Shown here: in pieces, positions 1 to 10,300 of the stretch
Layout: each line of letters starts with the position of its first letter
Numbering within the stretch: position 1 is the stretch's first letter
NCBI RefSeq assembly: GCF_000332235.1
Contig: NZ_CM001775.1
Coordinates: forward strand, 264,247 to 303,529
Length of the DNA stretch: 39,283 nt
From: Geminocystis herdmanii PCC 6308
GTDB taxonomy: Bacteria > Cyanobacteriota > Cyanobacteriia > Cyanobacteriales > Cyanobacteriaceae
Direction of reading: 5' to 3'
Position numbers and translations under genes: made by a program
Notes under the pieces: model-generated
Database searches by the model: none
The model's input: only the letters and a program-made list of their open reading frames with translations
Told to the model about the DNA's origin: nothing

Positions 1-203
1 CCAGCTACAGGCTCACGAATACCGTCAATGTCCACGGGAGGAGCTGCGATGAAAGCGATGATAAAACAAGTGGTGGCAGTTAAGAGGGTAGGGATCATTA
101 AAGTACCGAACCAACCTACATATAAGCGGTTGTTGGTAGAAGTGATCCACTGACAAAACTGCTCCCATGAGGAAGACTGTTGTTGTTGTAAAGTGGTAGT
201 CAT
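1..203 (-). CDS. psbA: Photosystem II D1 protein, N-terminal part (cut by window edge)
   Basis: The minus strand from 203 encodes the first 67 residues of D1, the photosystem II reaction-centre core protein of the thylakoid membrane. The start reads MTTTLQQQQ, then a W-E-Q-F-C-Q-W-I segment and [20 protein letters not shown], the stromal N-terminus and start of transmembrane helix 1. It continues with [19 protein letters not shown], a stretch that is nearly invariant in psbA. The rest of the gene lies beyond the left edge. The start codon is the ATG read from the CAT at 201-203. Only the identity as psbA is claimed; which paralogue or D1 form this is cannot be told from the fragment. Confidence 0.97.
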   Translation of the reverse strand, partial: MTTTLQQQQSSSWEQFCQWITSTNNRLYVGWFGTLMIPTLLTATTCFIIAFIAAPPVDIDGIREPVA

Positions 204-259
204 GTTTTTATGATTGCGTTATAAATTTTTCGAGGTACAAATTTGTGATTGCTCACATT

Positions 260-291
260 TATATAATGACAAATTTATGAAGAAATGTAAA
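260..291 (-). promoter_or_regulatory. Candidate psbA promoter
   Basis: On the minus strand TTTACA (286-291) could be the -35 box. An AT-rich stretch reading CATTATATA (260-268) supplies the -10 region with a 17-20 base spacer. This leaves a leader of roughly 55 bases before the psbA start, similar in layout to other cyanobacterial psbA genes. The exact -10 hexamer is ambiguous. Confidence 0.35.
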
Positions 292-599
292 GGCTTCTCA
301 GCATAGAATAATTTATGATCCTGATAAGAAAAACTAATGATTTGAGTTCACCTCAGTTCGATGCAAGAATGTTTGATAAGGGCAGGTTTCAGGTTGCAGG
401 TGTAATTTTTAGAAGATTATATAATTCGATCAAAGAATTGAAGATAAAAAAATCAATTAGGATATATTTTTTGTCAATTCTTTAACCCTTTCCGATACCC
501 TTTCCGCAACCTTTACAGCACCAAAAATTTTATGTCGAACTCACCTGAGTTTTTGACATTCTCCCACCGTTAACCCTTTTCATTATCCGTCCAAACCTC

Positions 600-842
600 A
601 GTTCCACATAAGAAAAGTGGTGAAAACGAGAGATGATTTTATGGTGATTTAGTGTTCCTCTTGTAAGCGATAAGCGTAAATGAACAAAGGCGGGTGAAAA
701 ACTAAATAGAATTACGACCTTCGGAACGAGGGATAAAGCCTATTGCCTGAAAGTAAGACTCAATAATCTACGAAGATTAAAAAGCATTTCTTTGGGTAGG
801 AAGCCTACACCATAATTTTTAATTTGGTGTATGGTAGTTCAC
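600..842 (+). mobile_element. Decayed IS200/IS605-type right end (relic)
   Basis: At 800-842 the sequence has GAAGCCTACAC, a hairpin (TACACCA 806-812 pairing with TGGTGTA 825-831 across a 12-base loop), then GGTAGTTCAC. The same order, GAAGCCTACAC, an 8-bp stem with an 11-base loop, then GGTAGTTCAC, is found at the right end of the tnpB element at the other edge of the window (minus strand, 38822-38861). In one frame the copy here reads EAYT as in that tnpB C-terminus, but stop codons break it. No transposase gene is left. The left border is uncertain; only 800-842 is well supported. Confidence 0.5.
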
Positions 843-955
843 TTACCAGAAGATTTAATTTAACAGAAAGGTTTAATTTTGTAACACATTTTGGTTGTCA
901 AATTCAACGGAGGCATTCAACCGACATTAAAGGTAAAAAATTAAAACTTATATTA

Positions 956-978
956 ATTGGTGGGCAATGCCCACCCTA
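956..978 (-). terminator. Palindromic element downstream of the pmbA-like gene (copy 1)
   Basis: Core GGTGGGCATTGCCCACC (minus strand, 959-975) is an almost perfect palindrome that would form an 8-bp stem. It begins about 15 bases after the stop codon of the PmbA-like gene. The same 23-base sequence occurs after the aldehyde dehydrogenase gene at 29038-29060, in the same orientation relative to the gene. There is no clear T-tract, so it may be an interspersed repeat used as a terminator or mRNA 3' end. Confidence 0.5.
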
Positions 979-989
979 CTATCTTCTAT

Positions 990-2333
990 TTAAGATTGTC
1001 CTGTAATAGATAAACTGTCAACCCAGATACGAGGAGAAACGCCACTAGGACTAATTTCTGGAGTTTCTTCCACAAAAACGATCGATTTGAGGACTTCTAA
1101 AAAATCTCCTGCTACAGTGGCAGCTTCAATACTTACTTTTTCCCCTTTATTGACTAACCAACCGTCAAAAGGTAAGGAAAATGAACCTTGTAAGGAATTA
1201 ACTCCTGCGTGTAAGGCTTGAATATCATCAATTAAAATAACATTTTCGGCATTTTCCAAACTATACTCTTGACTAGGTTCTTCTCCACGAAAAACATGAT
1301 AATAGTTCGGACTGATACTGACTTTTGCCCCTATACTAGCATGACCTGTTGGTTTAGCATTCATTCTTTTAGCCGTAACGCTACTGTGTAAAAAATTGAC
1401 TAATACTCCTTTTTCGATAATGGGTAGGTTTCGGGTTGGTGTACCTTCTCCGTCAAAGGTTTCTGCGGATATATTTCCTTCGTGTAGGGCATTATCACTA
1501 ATGGAAAGTAAAGGGGAGGCGATTTGTTTCCCTAAGGATTCGGGGGTGGAAAGGCTTTGTTTGTCGAGAATATTTTGAGCGTTATAAAGGTTACTAAATG
1601 CGCCTAATAAACTCAAAAAGGCTTCAGGAGAAAAGACTACGGTATATTTCCCTGATTTAATGGGTTGGTAGTCGAGGTGAGAAAGGGTTTTTTCTACGGT
1701 TTCGTTAAAACAGCCTTCCATGTCTAATTTTTCTAAAACATTAGCTACTTTGTATGAACCACCGCTACGGGGTTTTTTATTTTCTTGTTCAGTAGTGGTA
1801 TATAAGTAAAGAGATGCGAACGATCGAGTTTCTTCTCTTAATGCACCATCACTGTTAAGATAAAATTTTTCGATTTCTTGTTCTGCTAAACCATTATAAG
1901 GGACGGATGCGATCGCCTCATGGGAGTTCAATAAATCCTGTTCGAGTTTCAATAATTTATTGATTAAATCAGAAGCCGGGGAAGGATTACCTAATTCAGT
2001 TTTCACCATAGGAAGGGGAGATTTTGCTTCCGAGCTAAAATCAGGCACATGATCTGTCACTCCGAAATAACTAGCTTCTAAGGCAGTTTTCAAAGCCAAT
2101 TCAATACCTACCTCATCCACATCCGTAGTAGAAGTAACTCCTATTTGTTCTTTCTCATTCCATACTCTGACAATAACACTGGATTTTTGACTGGCTTTTA
2201 CTTGTTTTGGTTCACCTTGAAACACTTGTACACTGGTTTGATCAACGGCTGAACCATAAATATCAAATTTTTTAATACCTAATTGAGAGGCTTTTTCTGT
2301 GGCTGTTTGTGCGATCGACTGTACTTTAGACAT
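990..2333 (-). CDS. TldD/PmbA family peptidase (TldE-like subunit)
   Basis: A 447-residue protein of the TldD/PmbA (peptidase U62) family. In characterised bacteria TldD and TldE/PmbA form a heterodimeric cytoplasmic metalloprotease that degrades unfolded peptides and processes some modified peptides; TldE is the partner without the metal site. Family features seen here are the N-terminal YGSAVDQTSVQVFQGEPKQ segment, an A-S-L-Y-L-Y-T-like central strand, and the C-terminal GEGTPTRN then LPIIEKGVLVNFLHS region. No HExxxH metal motif is visible, which favours the TldE/PmbA side over TldD. Length is usual for the family. The start is the ATG at 2331-2333. No partner gene is in the window. A 23-base palindrome follows the stop. 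Confidence 0.9.
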   Translation of the reverse strand: MSKVQSIAQTATEKASQLGIKKFDIYGSAVDQTSVQVFQGEPKQVKASQKSSVIVRVWNEKEQIGVTSTTDVDEVGIELALKTALEASYFGVTDHVPDFSSEAKSPLPMVKTELGNPSPASDLINKLLKLEQDLLNSHEAIASVPYNGLAEQEIEKFYLNSDGALREETRSFASLYLYTTTEQENKKPRSGGSYKVANVLEKLDMEGCFNETVEKTLSHLDYQPIKSGKYTVVFSPEAFLSLLGAFSNLYNAQNILDKQSLSTPESLGKQIASPLLSISDNALHEGNISAETFDGEGTPTRNLPIIEKGVLVNFLHSSVTAKRMNAKPTGHASIGAKVSISPNYYHVFRGEEPSQEYSLENAENVILIDDIQALHAGVNSLQGSFSLPFDGWLVNKGEKVSIEAATVAGDFLEVLKSIVFVEETPEISPSGVSPRIWVDSLSITGQS

Positions 2334-2338
2334 ATTTT

Positions 2339-2359
2339 AGTGAGTAGTGAGTAGTGAAT
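2339..2359. repeat. Short heptamer repeat (AGTGAGT)
   Basis: Three adjacent heptamers, AGTGAGT, AGTGAGT, AGTGAAT, lie immediately upstream of the PmbA-like start codon. This is a short example of the tandem heptamers found at several intergenic sites in this window. Confidence 0.6.
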
Positions 2360-2498
2360 GGTAAATAGTTTAAAAGAGGGTTAAAACCCTTACTACAAAC
2401 CGATAAAAAAATTTCTGGAAAACTCTATTTCCGTACAATAAATTACATGACAGATTATTAATTAACTGCCTACAGCTATTAATTTTCAATTATCCATT

Positions 2499-4157
2499 CT
2501 AAAAGTTGTATTTGACATTAAAATATAAACCATCATCTTGAATATTATTACCTCGATCGACCAGATCAATCAAGGGGGGGGCATAATCTAAACGCATATT
2601 GAGGTTTTCAAAAGGTTGCCAAATTAAGCCTAACCCTAAAGCGGCGATAAATCTTTGATTAGCGGAAAAGTTGGGATTGCCTTTAACATTCCATACCGAG
2701 CCCATATCAAAAAAGGGGGCTAATTGAAATACGGGGAAATTTTCCTCATTACGAACAATGGTAATTCTATCTTCAACGGAAAAGCGAAAACCGTTATCTC
2801 CAGCGCGGACATTTTGACGATAGCCTCTTACAGACTGTCCACCACCGATAACAAATTGTTCAGAGGGTAATAATGGGTCTAAACTTAATTGAATATCCCC
2901 TTGAATGATCAAAAGATTGTCTGGATTTAATAATTGTACCCGTTGAATTTGTCCTAACCAAGCATAAAAGTAACCGTCTGGATCATTCGCTTGATCGGAT
3001 TTTGTAGCACCCAACAATCCCGTACCGATACGAAATTGCGATCGAAATGCCCATGCGCCCATACTATCTCGCTTGACATAATCTTGACCCAAATTAATGA
3101 CATTAGTTTGTGTAACACCTTCTTGATCAGGTCCAATACCGAAGGGAGTCGGTCCTTGAAAAGTGAAAGTTTGCCCATGTCGATAACTCATACCCACAGA
3201 TAACGCTAATTCTTCCCGTGGATTACGAATCAGGGGTTGACGATAACTCAACTCATAAAACTGACTTTCGCCACTAATTTCTAACTCTTGAAAATCTCCT
3301 TGTACTACGGTATTTTCTTGGATAGATACCCGTGCATTTAAAGTGCCATTCATGGGATTTAAAGGGGCATTATAATTAATATCAAGGTTATAAGTACCCG
3401 TCCAGTCTTCAAAACGAGGTTGATAATTAACGGAAAAACTATCTCCAAAACCGAAAACATTGCCATATCCTGCGGCTAAAGTAGCTTGAGTTGCACCGAT
3501 ACTAGGAGGAGAATAGTTATCCACACCAACAGTACCAAAAAAGGGATCAGCTTCCTCCACTTTTACTACTAATATACTTTGTTTTTCTCCCGTACCCGAT
3601 CGCAAAGTAGCTTCTATATTGTCGATGAGGGGATCGGCTTTTAATAGTCTTAATTGATCTTCTAAACTACCAGAATTAAGGGGAGTTTTTGTACCTAATG
3701 CTAATCTCGATCGAACATAATTTTCTAAGCGATTTGCTCCTAGAATTTCGATCGCTTCTATTTCTCCTTCATAAACTTGAATAATAGCGACACCCTCTAG
3801 CACATTTTCAGCAATGGCTCTAGTGCTAATATACCCTTGGTTGAGATACAGTTGCGTAATTTGATTAGCGATATTTTGTAAATCTTCTGAGGTAATATTT
3901 TTATTTTCATAATCTTTAATAATAGTATTAATTTCATTCTCAAAAATAGTATTTCCCTGAACATCGATCGAAGTAACCAAAAATTGTTGTTCTGAATTTT
4001 GAACAATTAGATTATGTTTATTATAAAAATTTTTATTTAGATTTTTATTCGTATTTTTTGCCAAATCTTGAGAAAAACTGGGAGTTTTTATCAAAAAAAA
4101 AGATAACAAACTAAAGGATGAAATAGAAAAAATTGTTTTTAAAAAAGAAATTTTCAT
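2499..4157 (-). CDS. Two-partner secretion transporter, ShlB/FhaC type (TpsB)
   Basis: A 552-residue outer-membrane Omp85-superfamily protein predicted to export the adjacent giant TpsA protein. It starts with a hydrophobic signal peptide (about residues 8-30, ending near PSFSQ). A POTRA domain follows (about 60-140: FLVTSIDVQGNTIFEN to VYEGEIEAIEILG), then a ShlB-type beta-barrel rich in alternating aromatic strands. The barrel carries the VRGYR motif (GGGQSVRGYRQN, about residue 445) of the conserved loop 6 in TpsB proteins. The chain ends NVKYNF, with the terminal Phe typical of outer-membrane barrels. It lies 205 bases downstream of tpsA on the same strand. A palindrome between the two genes means it may have its own promoter or be expressed by readthrough. 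Length is normal for FhaC/ShlB. Confidence 0.93.
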   Translation of the reverse strand: MKISFLKTIFSISSFSLLSFFLIKTPSFSQDLAKNTNKNLNKNFYNKHNLIVQNSEQQFLVTSIDVQGNTIFENEINTIIKDYENKNITSEDLQNIANQITQLYLNQGYISTRAIAENVLEGVAIIQVYEGEIEAIEILGANRLENYVRSRLALGTKTPLNSGSLEDQLRLLKADPLIDNIEATLRSGTGEKQSILVVKVEEADPFFGTVGVDNYSPPSIGATQATLAAGYGNVFGFGDSFSVNYQPRFEDWTGTYNLDINYNAPLNPMNGTLNARVSIQENTVVQGDFQELEISGESQFYELSYRQPLIRNPREELALSVGMSYRHGQTFTFQGPTPFGIGPDQEGVTQTNVINLGQDYVKRDSMGAWAFRSQFRIGTGLLGATKSDQANDPDGYFYAWLGQIQRVQLLNPDNLLIIQGDIQLSLDPLLPSEQFVIGGGQSVRGYRQNVRAGDNGFRFSVEDRITIVRNEENFPVFQLAPFFDMGSVWNVKGNPNFSANQRFIAALGLGLIWQPFENLNMRLDYAPPLIDLVDRGNNIQDDGLYFNVKYNF

Positions 4158-4309
4158 AGTTTTATATGAGGGGATATGTAAATTTAAAAAATGACTAAAT
4201 TATAATAATAAAATTGTAAATGTAATTAGAGAATAATGATAAAATTTTTTTTTGGAAAAAAGTAGGCAAAAGACAATAGGGAATTTTTCAGTAATTTTTT
4301 GATGAGGGA

Positions 4310-4329
4310 GGGTTTAATATATTAAACCC
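4310..4329 (-). terminator. Perfect palindrome between tpsA and tpsB
   Basis: GGGTTTAATATATTAAACCC is a perfect 20-base palindrome 34 bases after the tpsA stop codon. It is a likely partial terminator or RNA processing hairpin that could lower tpsB expression relative to tpsA. No strong T-run follows on the minus strand. Confidence 0.5.
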
Positions 4330-4338
4330 CTACATTCT

Positions 4339-4359
4339 TAATTCCTAATTCCTAATTCT
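4339..4359. repeat. Heptamer repeat (TAATTCC x3)
   Basis: Three tandem heptamers TAATTCC, TAATTCC, TAATTCT lie between the tpsA stop codon and the palindrome. Confidence 0.6.
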
Positions 4360-4362
4360 TTC

Positions 4363-7300
4363 TTACCACGGATTACCAATCAGAGTGAAAGGAGCCCAGT
4401 AGAAAGGATGAGAGAAGTCTTCCCGTAGTCGAGAATCTTCAGGTAATCCCTCAAGAGATACTGACATATTGGGGGTAATGATAGTATTACCATCCTCAGA
4501 TTTATAAATCTTGCCATTAAGCATATTTAATTGAGTTTGCCGTAGGGCTTCAGCTTTAGTAGTTTGAGTTCGCAGTTCGCTATAAAAGTCCGTCATGAAT
4601 GCTAATGTACCAGTATCCCCGATCGTCCATACCGTACCGATGGCACTTTTAACTCCAGCTTGTACTGCTAAACCTGCAAATCCTAACTCTGCAATATCAT
4701 TCCCTAAAGCAGTTTGACAAGCACTTAATAACATTAATTCTACCTTCGATCGACTTAAACCAAGTTGATTAATGTCATCGAAATTCAAGCGAGAGTTATA
4801 TAATTGAATGAAAATATCTTCTTGTTCATCAGCGCCAAATGAACCGTGAGTACCAAAGTGGATAATACCATAGGGTTGTTTATCCAAATTAGCCTGAATC
4901 GTTTCTAAGGTAAAGTTATCATTGAGAAACTCTCGATAATTGTCAGAGGCTTGTTGATTCCAGATTTTTTTGATGGTAGGTAATTCGATACTAACCCCCG
5001 GTAAAGGTGTTTGTTGTTGATCTTCGGCAAATTCCGCCGCCCCCATCGCCAGTAGATTTAAGTCTTTAACACTACGATAAGTGTTATCATTTAAGTTGAG
5101 ACTAGGCGCTAAACCACTACTATATTTTTCCACTAAGAATTGTTCTGTTTTCTCGTCATATAACGAGGCAAGAGGTGCAAAACGAATATTGAGAGGAAGG
5201 ATAAATAACAGGTTACTAATTTCTCGCTCTTTTAAGGTTTCTTCAATAGGAGTAATTAACCAACTATATAACTCTGTGGCATAGGGTTTATACTGTTCAT
5301 CGAGACGATCGGAGGATAATTCGATCGATAAATTAAGAGCAGAATCCACCACTTCTTTACGAGTAACGGGTACAGTAACTCGAATGGGTTCACCTTCATT
5401 GGTGATTACTAATAAGTCTAGTTGATCATCTTCGGCAGGTTGTAAGGCGATGGTAGGCTGTAGATTTGGATTATTAATGTTGACTCGACTATACTCTTGA
5501 GTATTGGTAGCTTCTCGACGAGCAAATTCTGCTTCTAAATCCTTTGGCTGAAAACCTTTAGGAGTGAAACTAACGTAAATAAACGCTGGTTTTTCTGCTG
5601 CCTCTCTTTCAATGGCGCTTAAAATTTCTTGAGCTTCAGTGATGGTAGCTATGGGAATTACTGGAGGTGCAAAAGTAGCGACAGCAGTTGTAACAGGATT
5701 ATTGACATTGACGGAATTATTGGGATCGACGGGAACACGACTTAAAAGTCTTAAGTTTAAATTTCCATTGGTGGTGTTAATCACATATTCTCCTGCATCA
5801 AGACTGAAGTTAAAATTATTAATCGTTCCCGCAGTACCGTTTTTACTAGCATCACCAATAACAAACGGTAAACGAGGATCACTAATTACACCATTTTCTG
5901 AGTCATCGGGGAATAGATCGATCGTCACACTACCATCAGAGCTATCACCAGTAGTATTAATACTCACACCATCTCCCACAGTACCCGTCACTCTCAAAGT
6001 ACCAGCCGTTGTAATTTCGACATCTCCGCCATTGTTGCCTCTGGCATCGATACTGGTGACGACAATATCACTAGGTGCATTTAAAGTAACATTACCCCCC
6101 TGACTACTGCCACTGGTTTGAATAGTACCTGTATTAATTGTTGTATTGGAGTTAAGTTCGATCGAACCCCCTGTTGTACCAGAAGTATCAAGATTTTGAG
6201 TACTTACAGCACCTTCACTACTAATCATAGAGATATTTCCGCCTTGAGTCATGATATTTTGAGTAGAGATACTTTCTGCATTGAGGATGACATTAGTACC
6301 ATTACTAGAGATATTTTGAGAGGAGAATGTACCTTGACTATTAAAGTTTGTATTTTTCGTTAAGGTAAGATTACTATTAAAGTTTTGATTACCAGTGGTA
6401 GTAATGGAATCACCTTGAAAGACGGTATTGTTGGAAGTAACAGAAAAGTTGCCTAGACTAATGTTATCCGTAAGAGAAATACTATTACTTCCTGCATTTA
6501 GAGTTAAATTATTATTGCCGTTAATACTACCAAGAATGTCAATATTTCCAGTACTGTTGTTACCCGTAGAAAGAGTGACATTTGAGCCGACAAGAACGTT
6601 ATCATCGATCGTGATGTTATTACCCTGAGTAATAATATCAGCATTAAGAGTGGTAGTGGTTTTTGAACCCTTTAAGGTAATAGAAGCGTTATCATTGCCA
6701 TTGATGTTGTTATTAACAACAATATTACTTGCTTGAAGTGTTAAAGGATCATTTACTGTCAAGTTTTCATTAATAGTAATAGTACCACTGGTATTATTTT
6801 GTCCGATCGTGATAGAGTCAAATCCATTAGCTCGATCGAGATTGCTAATGACAAATTGACTATCATTGCCACTACCGATAAGAATTTCACCGCTATTAAA
6901 GGAGGTGATGACTAAATTACCCCCTAGGGATGTGAAGTTTTGATTACCAAAATTAACCCCCTTCAAACTACTCATGGTTAAATTATTGCCATTGCCATTA
7001 ACACTGCCCGTAAAATTAATGTTTCCTTGAGTACTATTTAGGTTCGCATTATTGGCAATATTAAAATTCTGATAATTTTGATCATTAATAGTTGTCACCT
7101 TCGCATTTCCTAAACTAGCTAAAGCCCGATTTGGTAATGCTAAAATAGCTGGATTTTCTGCTAGAGTAAAAGTACCTAAAGTAGTTAAAGATAGCCCTTG
7201 TATTGTGCCTGATACTGTTGTGGTGTTTCCTTGAATATTAATATTTCCAGTGGTAACATTAGTCGGATTTAAAAAGGTAAGAATAGTTCCAGTATCTATA

Positions 7301-10300
7301 TTGTTGCCAGAAATCGTGACATTTCCGGAAGTTTCTGTACCCATAGAAGCAATAGCTAAAACCGAAACATCGCCATTTTCAGTGGCTAAAGAAATATCTC
7401 CGGCCTTTGTAGCAAAAAATGTTGCACTAGTAGCAGTCGTATTAACAGCACCCTGTAAGTTAATATCATTGTTTGCATTAATAGTAATATTTCCCGTTTC
7501 TTGATTATTTGTTCTAGCTGTACTAATAGCTAAAAGACTATTTGCACCAGGTTTTCCTGTAATAGTCACACTATCACTAGCATTAATGGTTAAAGAGATA
7601 GGGGTAGTAGAATTTTGATTTGCTTCTATACTAACAGCCGTGAGATTATTCCCTTGAAAAACAGTACTTTGTTGTAACAATACATTATTATTATAATTCT
7701 GATTTCCAGTGGTAGAGACATTACCATTGAGAATAGTTTTACCATCAGCATTAGTCGTTAAACTACTTAAAGGAGTGACACTTCCGACACTGCCATTCAG
7801 GGTAGTTCTTCCTTCTTGATTTGTATTAATGATTAAATTCTGACTACCATCGATCGAACTACCAAAGGTTATATTATTACCATCTAATTGCACATCACTA
7901 GCTAGAGTAACAGCGTCTCGATAAGTTTGATTTCCCGTAGTAGTGACATTCCCCCTTAGAATTGTTGTCCCGGCAGGATTAGTAGTTAAACTATTAGCTT
8001 GTATATTGCTATTAATCGTATTTATTTGAGTAACTCTGAGAGCTAAATCACCAGAAATATTGATGTCAATAGGATTATCTGAAGAATCAACATTAGATAG
8101 AGTTAAATTATTAATATCTGAGAGGGTGACGTTATTCGCATTATTTACCGAAACAATATTAAAATCATTACTACTATTACCGAGAATAATATCATTCCCC
8201 CCTGTGTCAAGGATTGTATTGTTTGCAACAAAAATACTCCCGCTATTAGTTATATTTCCATTAGTAGTAATTGTTAAGTTACTCGCATTTATATTCGCCA
8301 AATTTAAGCTATTTCGATCGACTATAGAAACATTATTTCCCTCTACCACGGATAAGATATTAAAATCATTATTACTATGAGTAAGGGTGATATTCCCTTG
8401 ATTAGTAGCATTTAGTCGAGTTCTTCCTGTTACGGTAATAGCATCAGTTTGTACGATGCCGGGTGGACTACTTTCAGTTGGTACAATCGGGGGGGCTTGG
8501 GTGGTAATATTTACTGTCCCATTAAAGTTATTTCCTGTATTGTTTAAACTAATAACATTTCCTGTTAAGGCTTGTCCATCAAAAGCAATGCCACCTTCTC
8601 CAACTTCGCTAGTAACAGTCAAATTGCCTGTAATATTGTTACTCAATCCTTGGTTACTCAAACTTTCAGAAATATCTATTTCTCCTTGTTTTGTAATTGT
8701 TACATTTTGATTAGCATCAATCTCTACACTACCATTACTATTAGTTCCATTGATAATATTATCAGGATTATTCAGATTTGCCCCTGATGGTTCGATCGTT
8801 GTCGTTCCAGCTACTTGAATTTTTCCTGATGGTGTTTGAGTAACTTCTCCACTGGAATTAAGATTAAAATTACCCCCAACTAAGACTTCTCCTAACTCCG
8901 TTGTACCATTATTACTTATATCCACATCTCCTAAATTTTGGGCAGTGGTAGTCAAACTTGTATTACCTAATACTGTAATTAATGAATCAGGAGTTTGAGT
9001 TAAAGTATTACCAACTGTTATATTTAAGTCAGCGTTAGCAGTAACATTGGATAACACCAAGCTATTAACATCATTAATATTAATACTATTTCCTGCCACC
9101 ACGGACAAAATATTGAAATCATTATTACTGATAAGAGTTATATTACCTTCATTTGTGGCATTTAAAGATGTTAAACCGCCTACTGTTAGGGCATCAGTTT
9201 GTACGATTCCGGCTGGTGTACTTTCTACCTGTTGAATGGGGGGAGCTTGGGTAGCAATATTTACCGTCCCATTAAAGTTATTTCCTGTATTGTTTAAACT
9301 AATAACATTTCCACTTAAAGGTTGTCCATTAAAACCAACACCCCCTTCTCCTGTTTCACTAATAACAGTCAAATTTCCGATAATATCAGTAGATTGCTCA
9401 TTATCTAGTAGAGCTTTAGAGACATCAATAATACCAGTTCCGGTAACGGTGATATTTTGATTATCTTCTTCTACATTCACAGCACCACTTTTATTAATGA
9501 TGTTATCAGGATTATTTAGACTAGTGCCTGATGGTTGTACTGTTGTTGTTCCAGCTACTTGAACTTTTCCTGATGCTGTTTGAGTTACTTCTCCATTGGA
9601 ATTAAGATTAAAATTACCTCCTACTAACACTTCTCCCAACTCGGTTGCAGTATTATTACTTATATCTACATTTCCTAAATTTTGCGCTGTGGTAGTCAAA
9701 CTGGTATTCCCCAAGACTGTAATTAATGAGTCTGAGGTTTGAGTAAGGGTATTACCAACGGTTATATTTAAGTCCCCGTTAACTGTCAAGTTAGACAGAA
9801 TTAAATCATTAACATCGTTAAGTATTACATTTCTGGCGTTATTAATTCTGACTTCCCCAAAATCGCTAGGAGAAGTAAGAGGGATAAAAATATCTTTTTC
9901 GCTACCAAGAGGGTAAATGATGGTTTCACCATTACCATTATCGATAGAAAGGGTGTTAAAGGTAGTTGTACCACTGGTAATAATCGCACCATTTTCAAAT
10001 ACTCTAATAGCATCATCGTTATTGATGGAATGGGCATTAAGATTAATACTCCCTCCGCCAATAGAATTAATCTGAGAATTAGCCTGAATAGATATTCCTC
10101 TTGATGTATCAGAAGAAGCATTTGTTAAACCATTTAAGGTGATTATGCCTGAATTAGATATAATTCTTGTCGGATTGGCTGAAGTATCACCTTCTGTAAG
10201 AATACCTACATTACTACCAGTACCATTACCCTCATGAATACCCACTAAGTTAATATTACCCGTACCTGTGGACTCAATGATAATTGTTTCATTAGCAATA

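Larger units (their letters stand above)
204..989. other. 786-base stretch without a supportable gene
   Basis: Besides the psbA leader/promoter, the IS relic and the palindrome near 956-978, no gene is supported. Two short stretches resemble each other in inverted form (CTCAG/CTGAG-flanked, near 345-362 and 536-556), and one reads TGACATTCTCCCACCGTTAA (555-574); they may be further mobile-element debris. The only open frame (824-1006) runs through the IS hairpin and overlaps the end of the next gene, so it is not annotated. Confidence 0.5.

Noticed and set aside
824-1006. 60-codon open frame between the IS relic and the PmbA-like gene
   Set aside because: It crosses the IS hairpin and the palindromic element and overlaps the end of pmbA; no family resemblance or ribosome-binding site.
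5639-6103. Long plus-strand open frames opposite tpsA (this one and others up to 11947)
   Set aside because: They lie antisense to a well-supported giant gene of biased Asn/Thr/Gly composition, which produces long Val/Leu/Pro-rich shadow frames.
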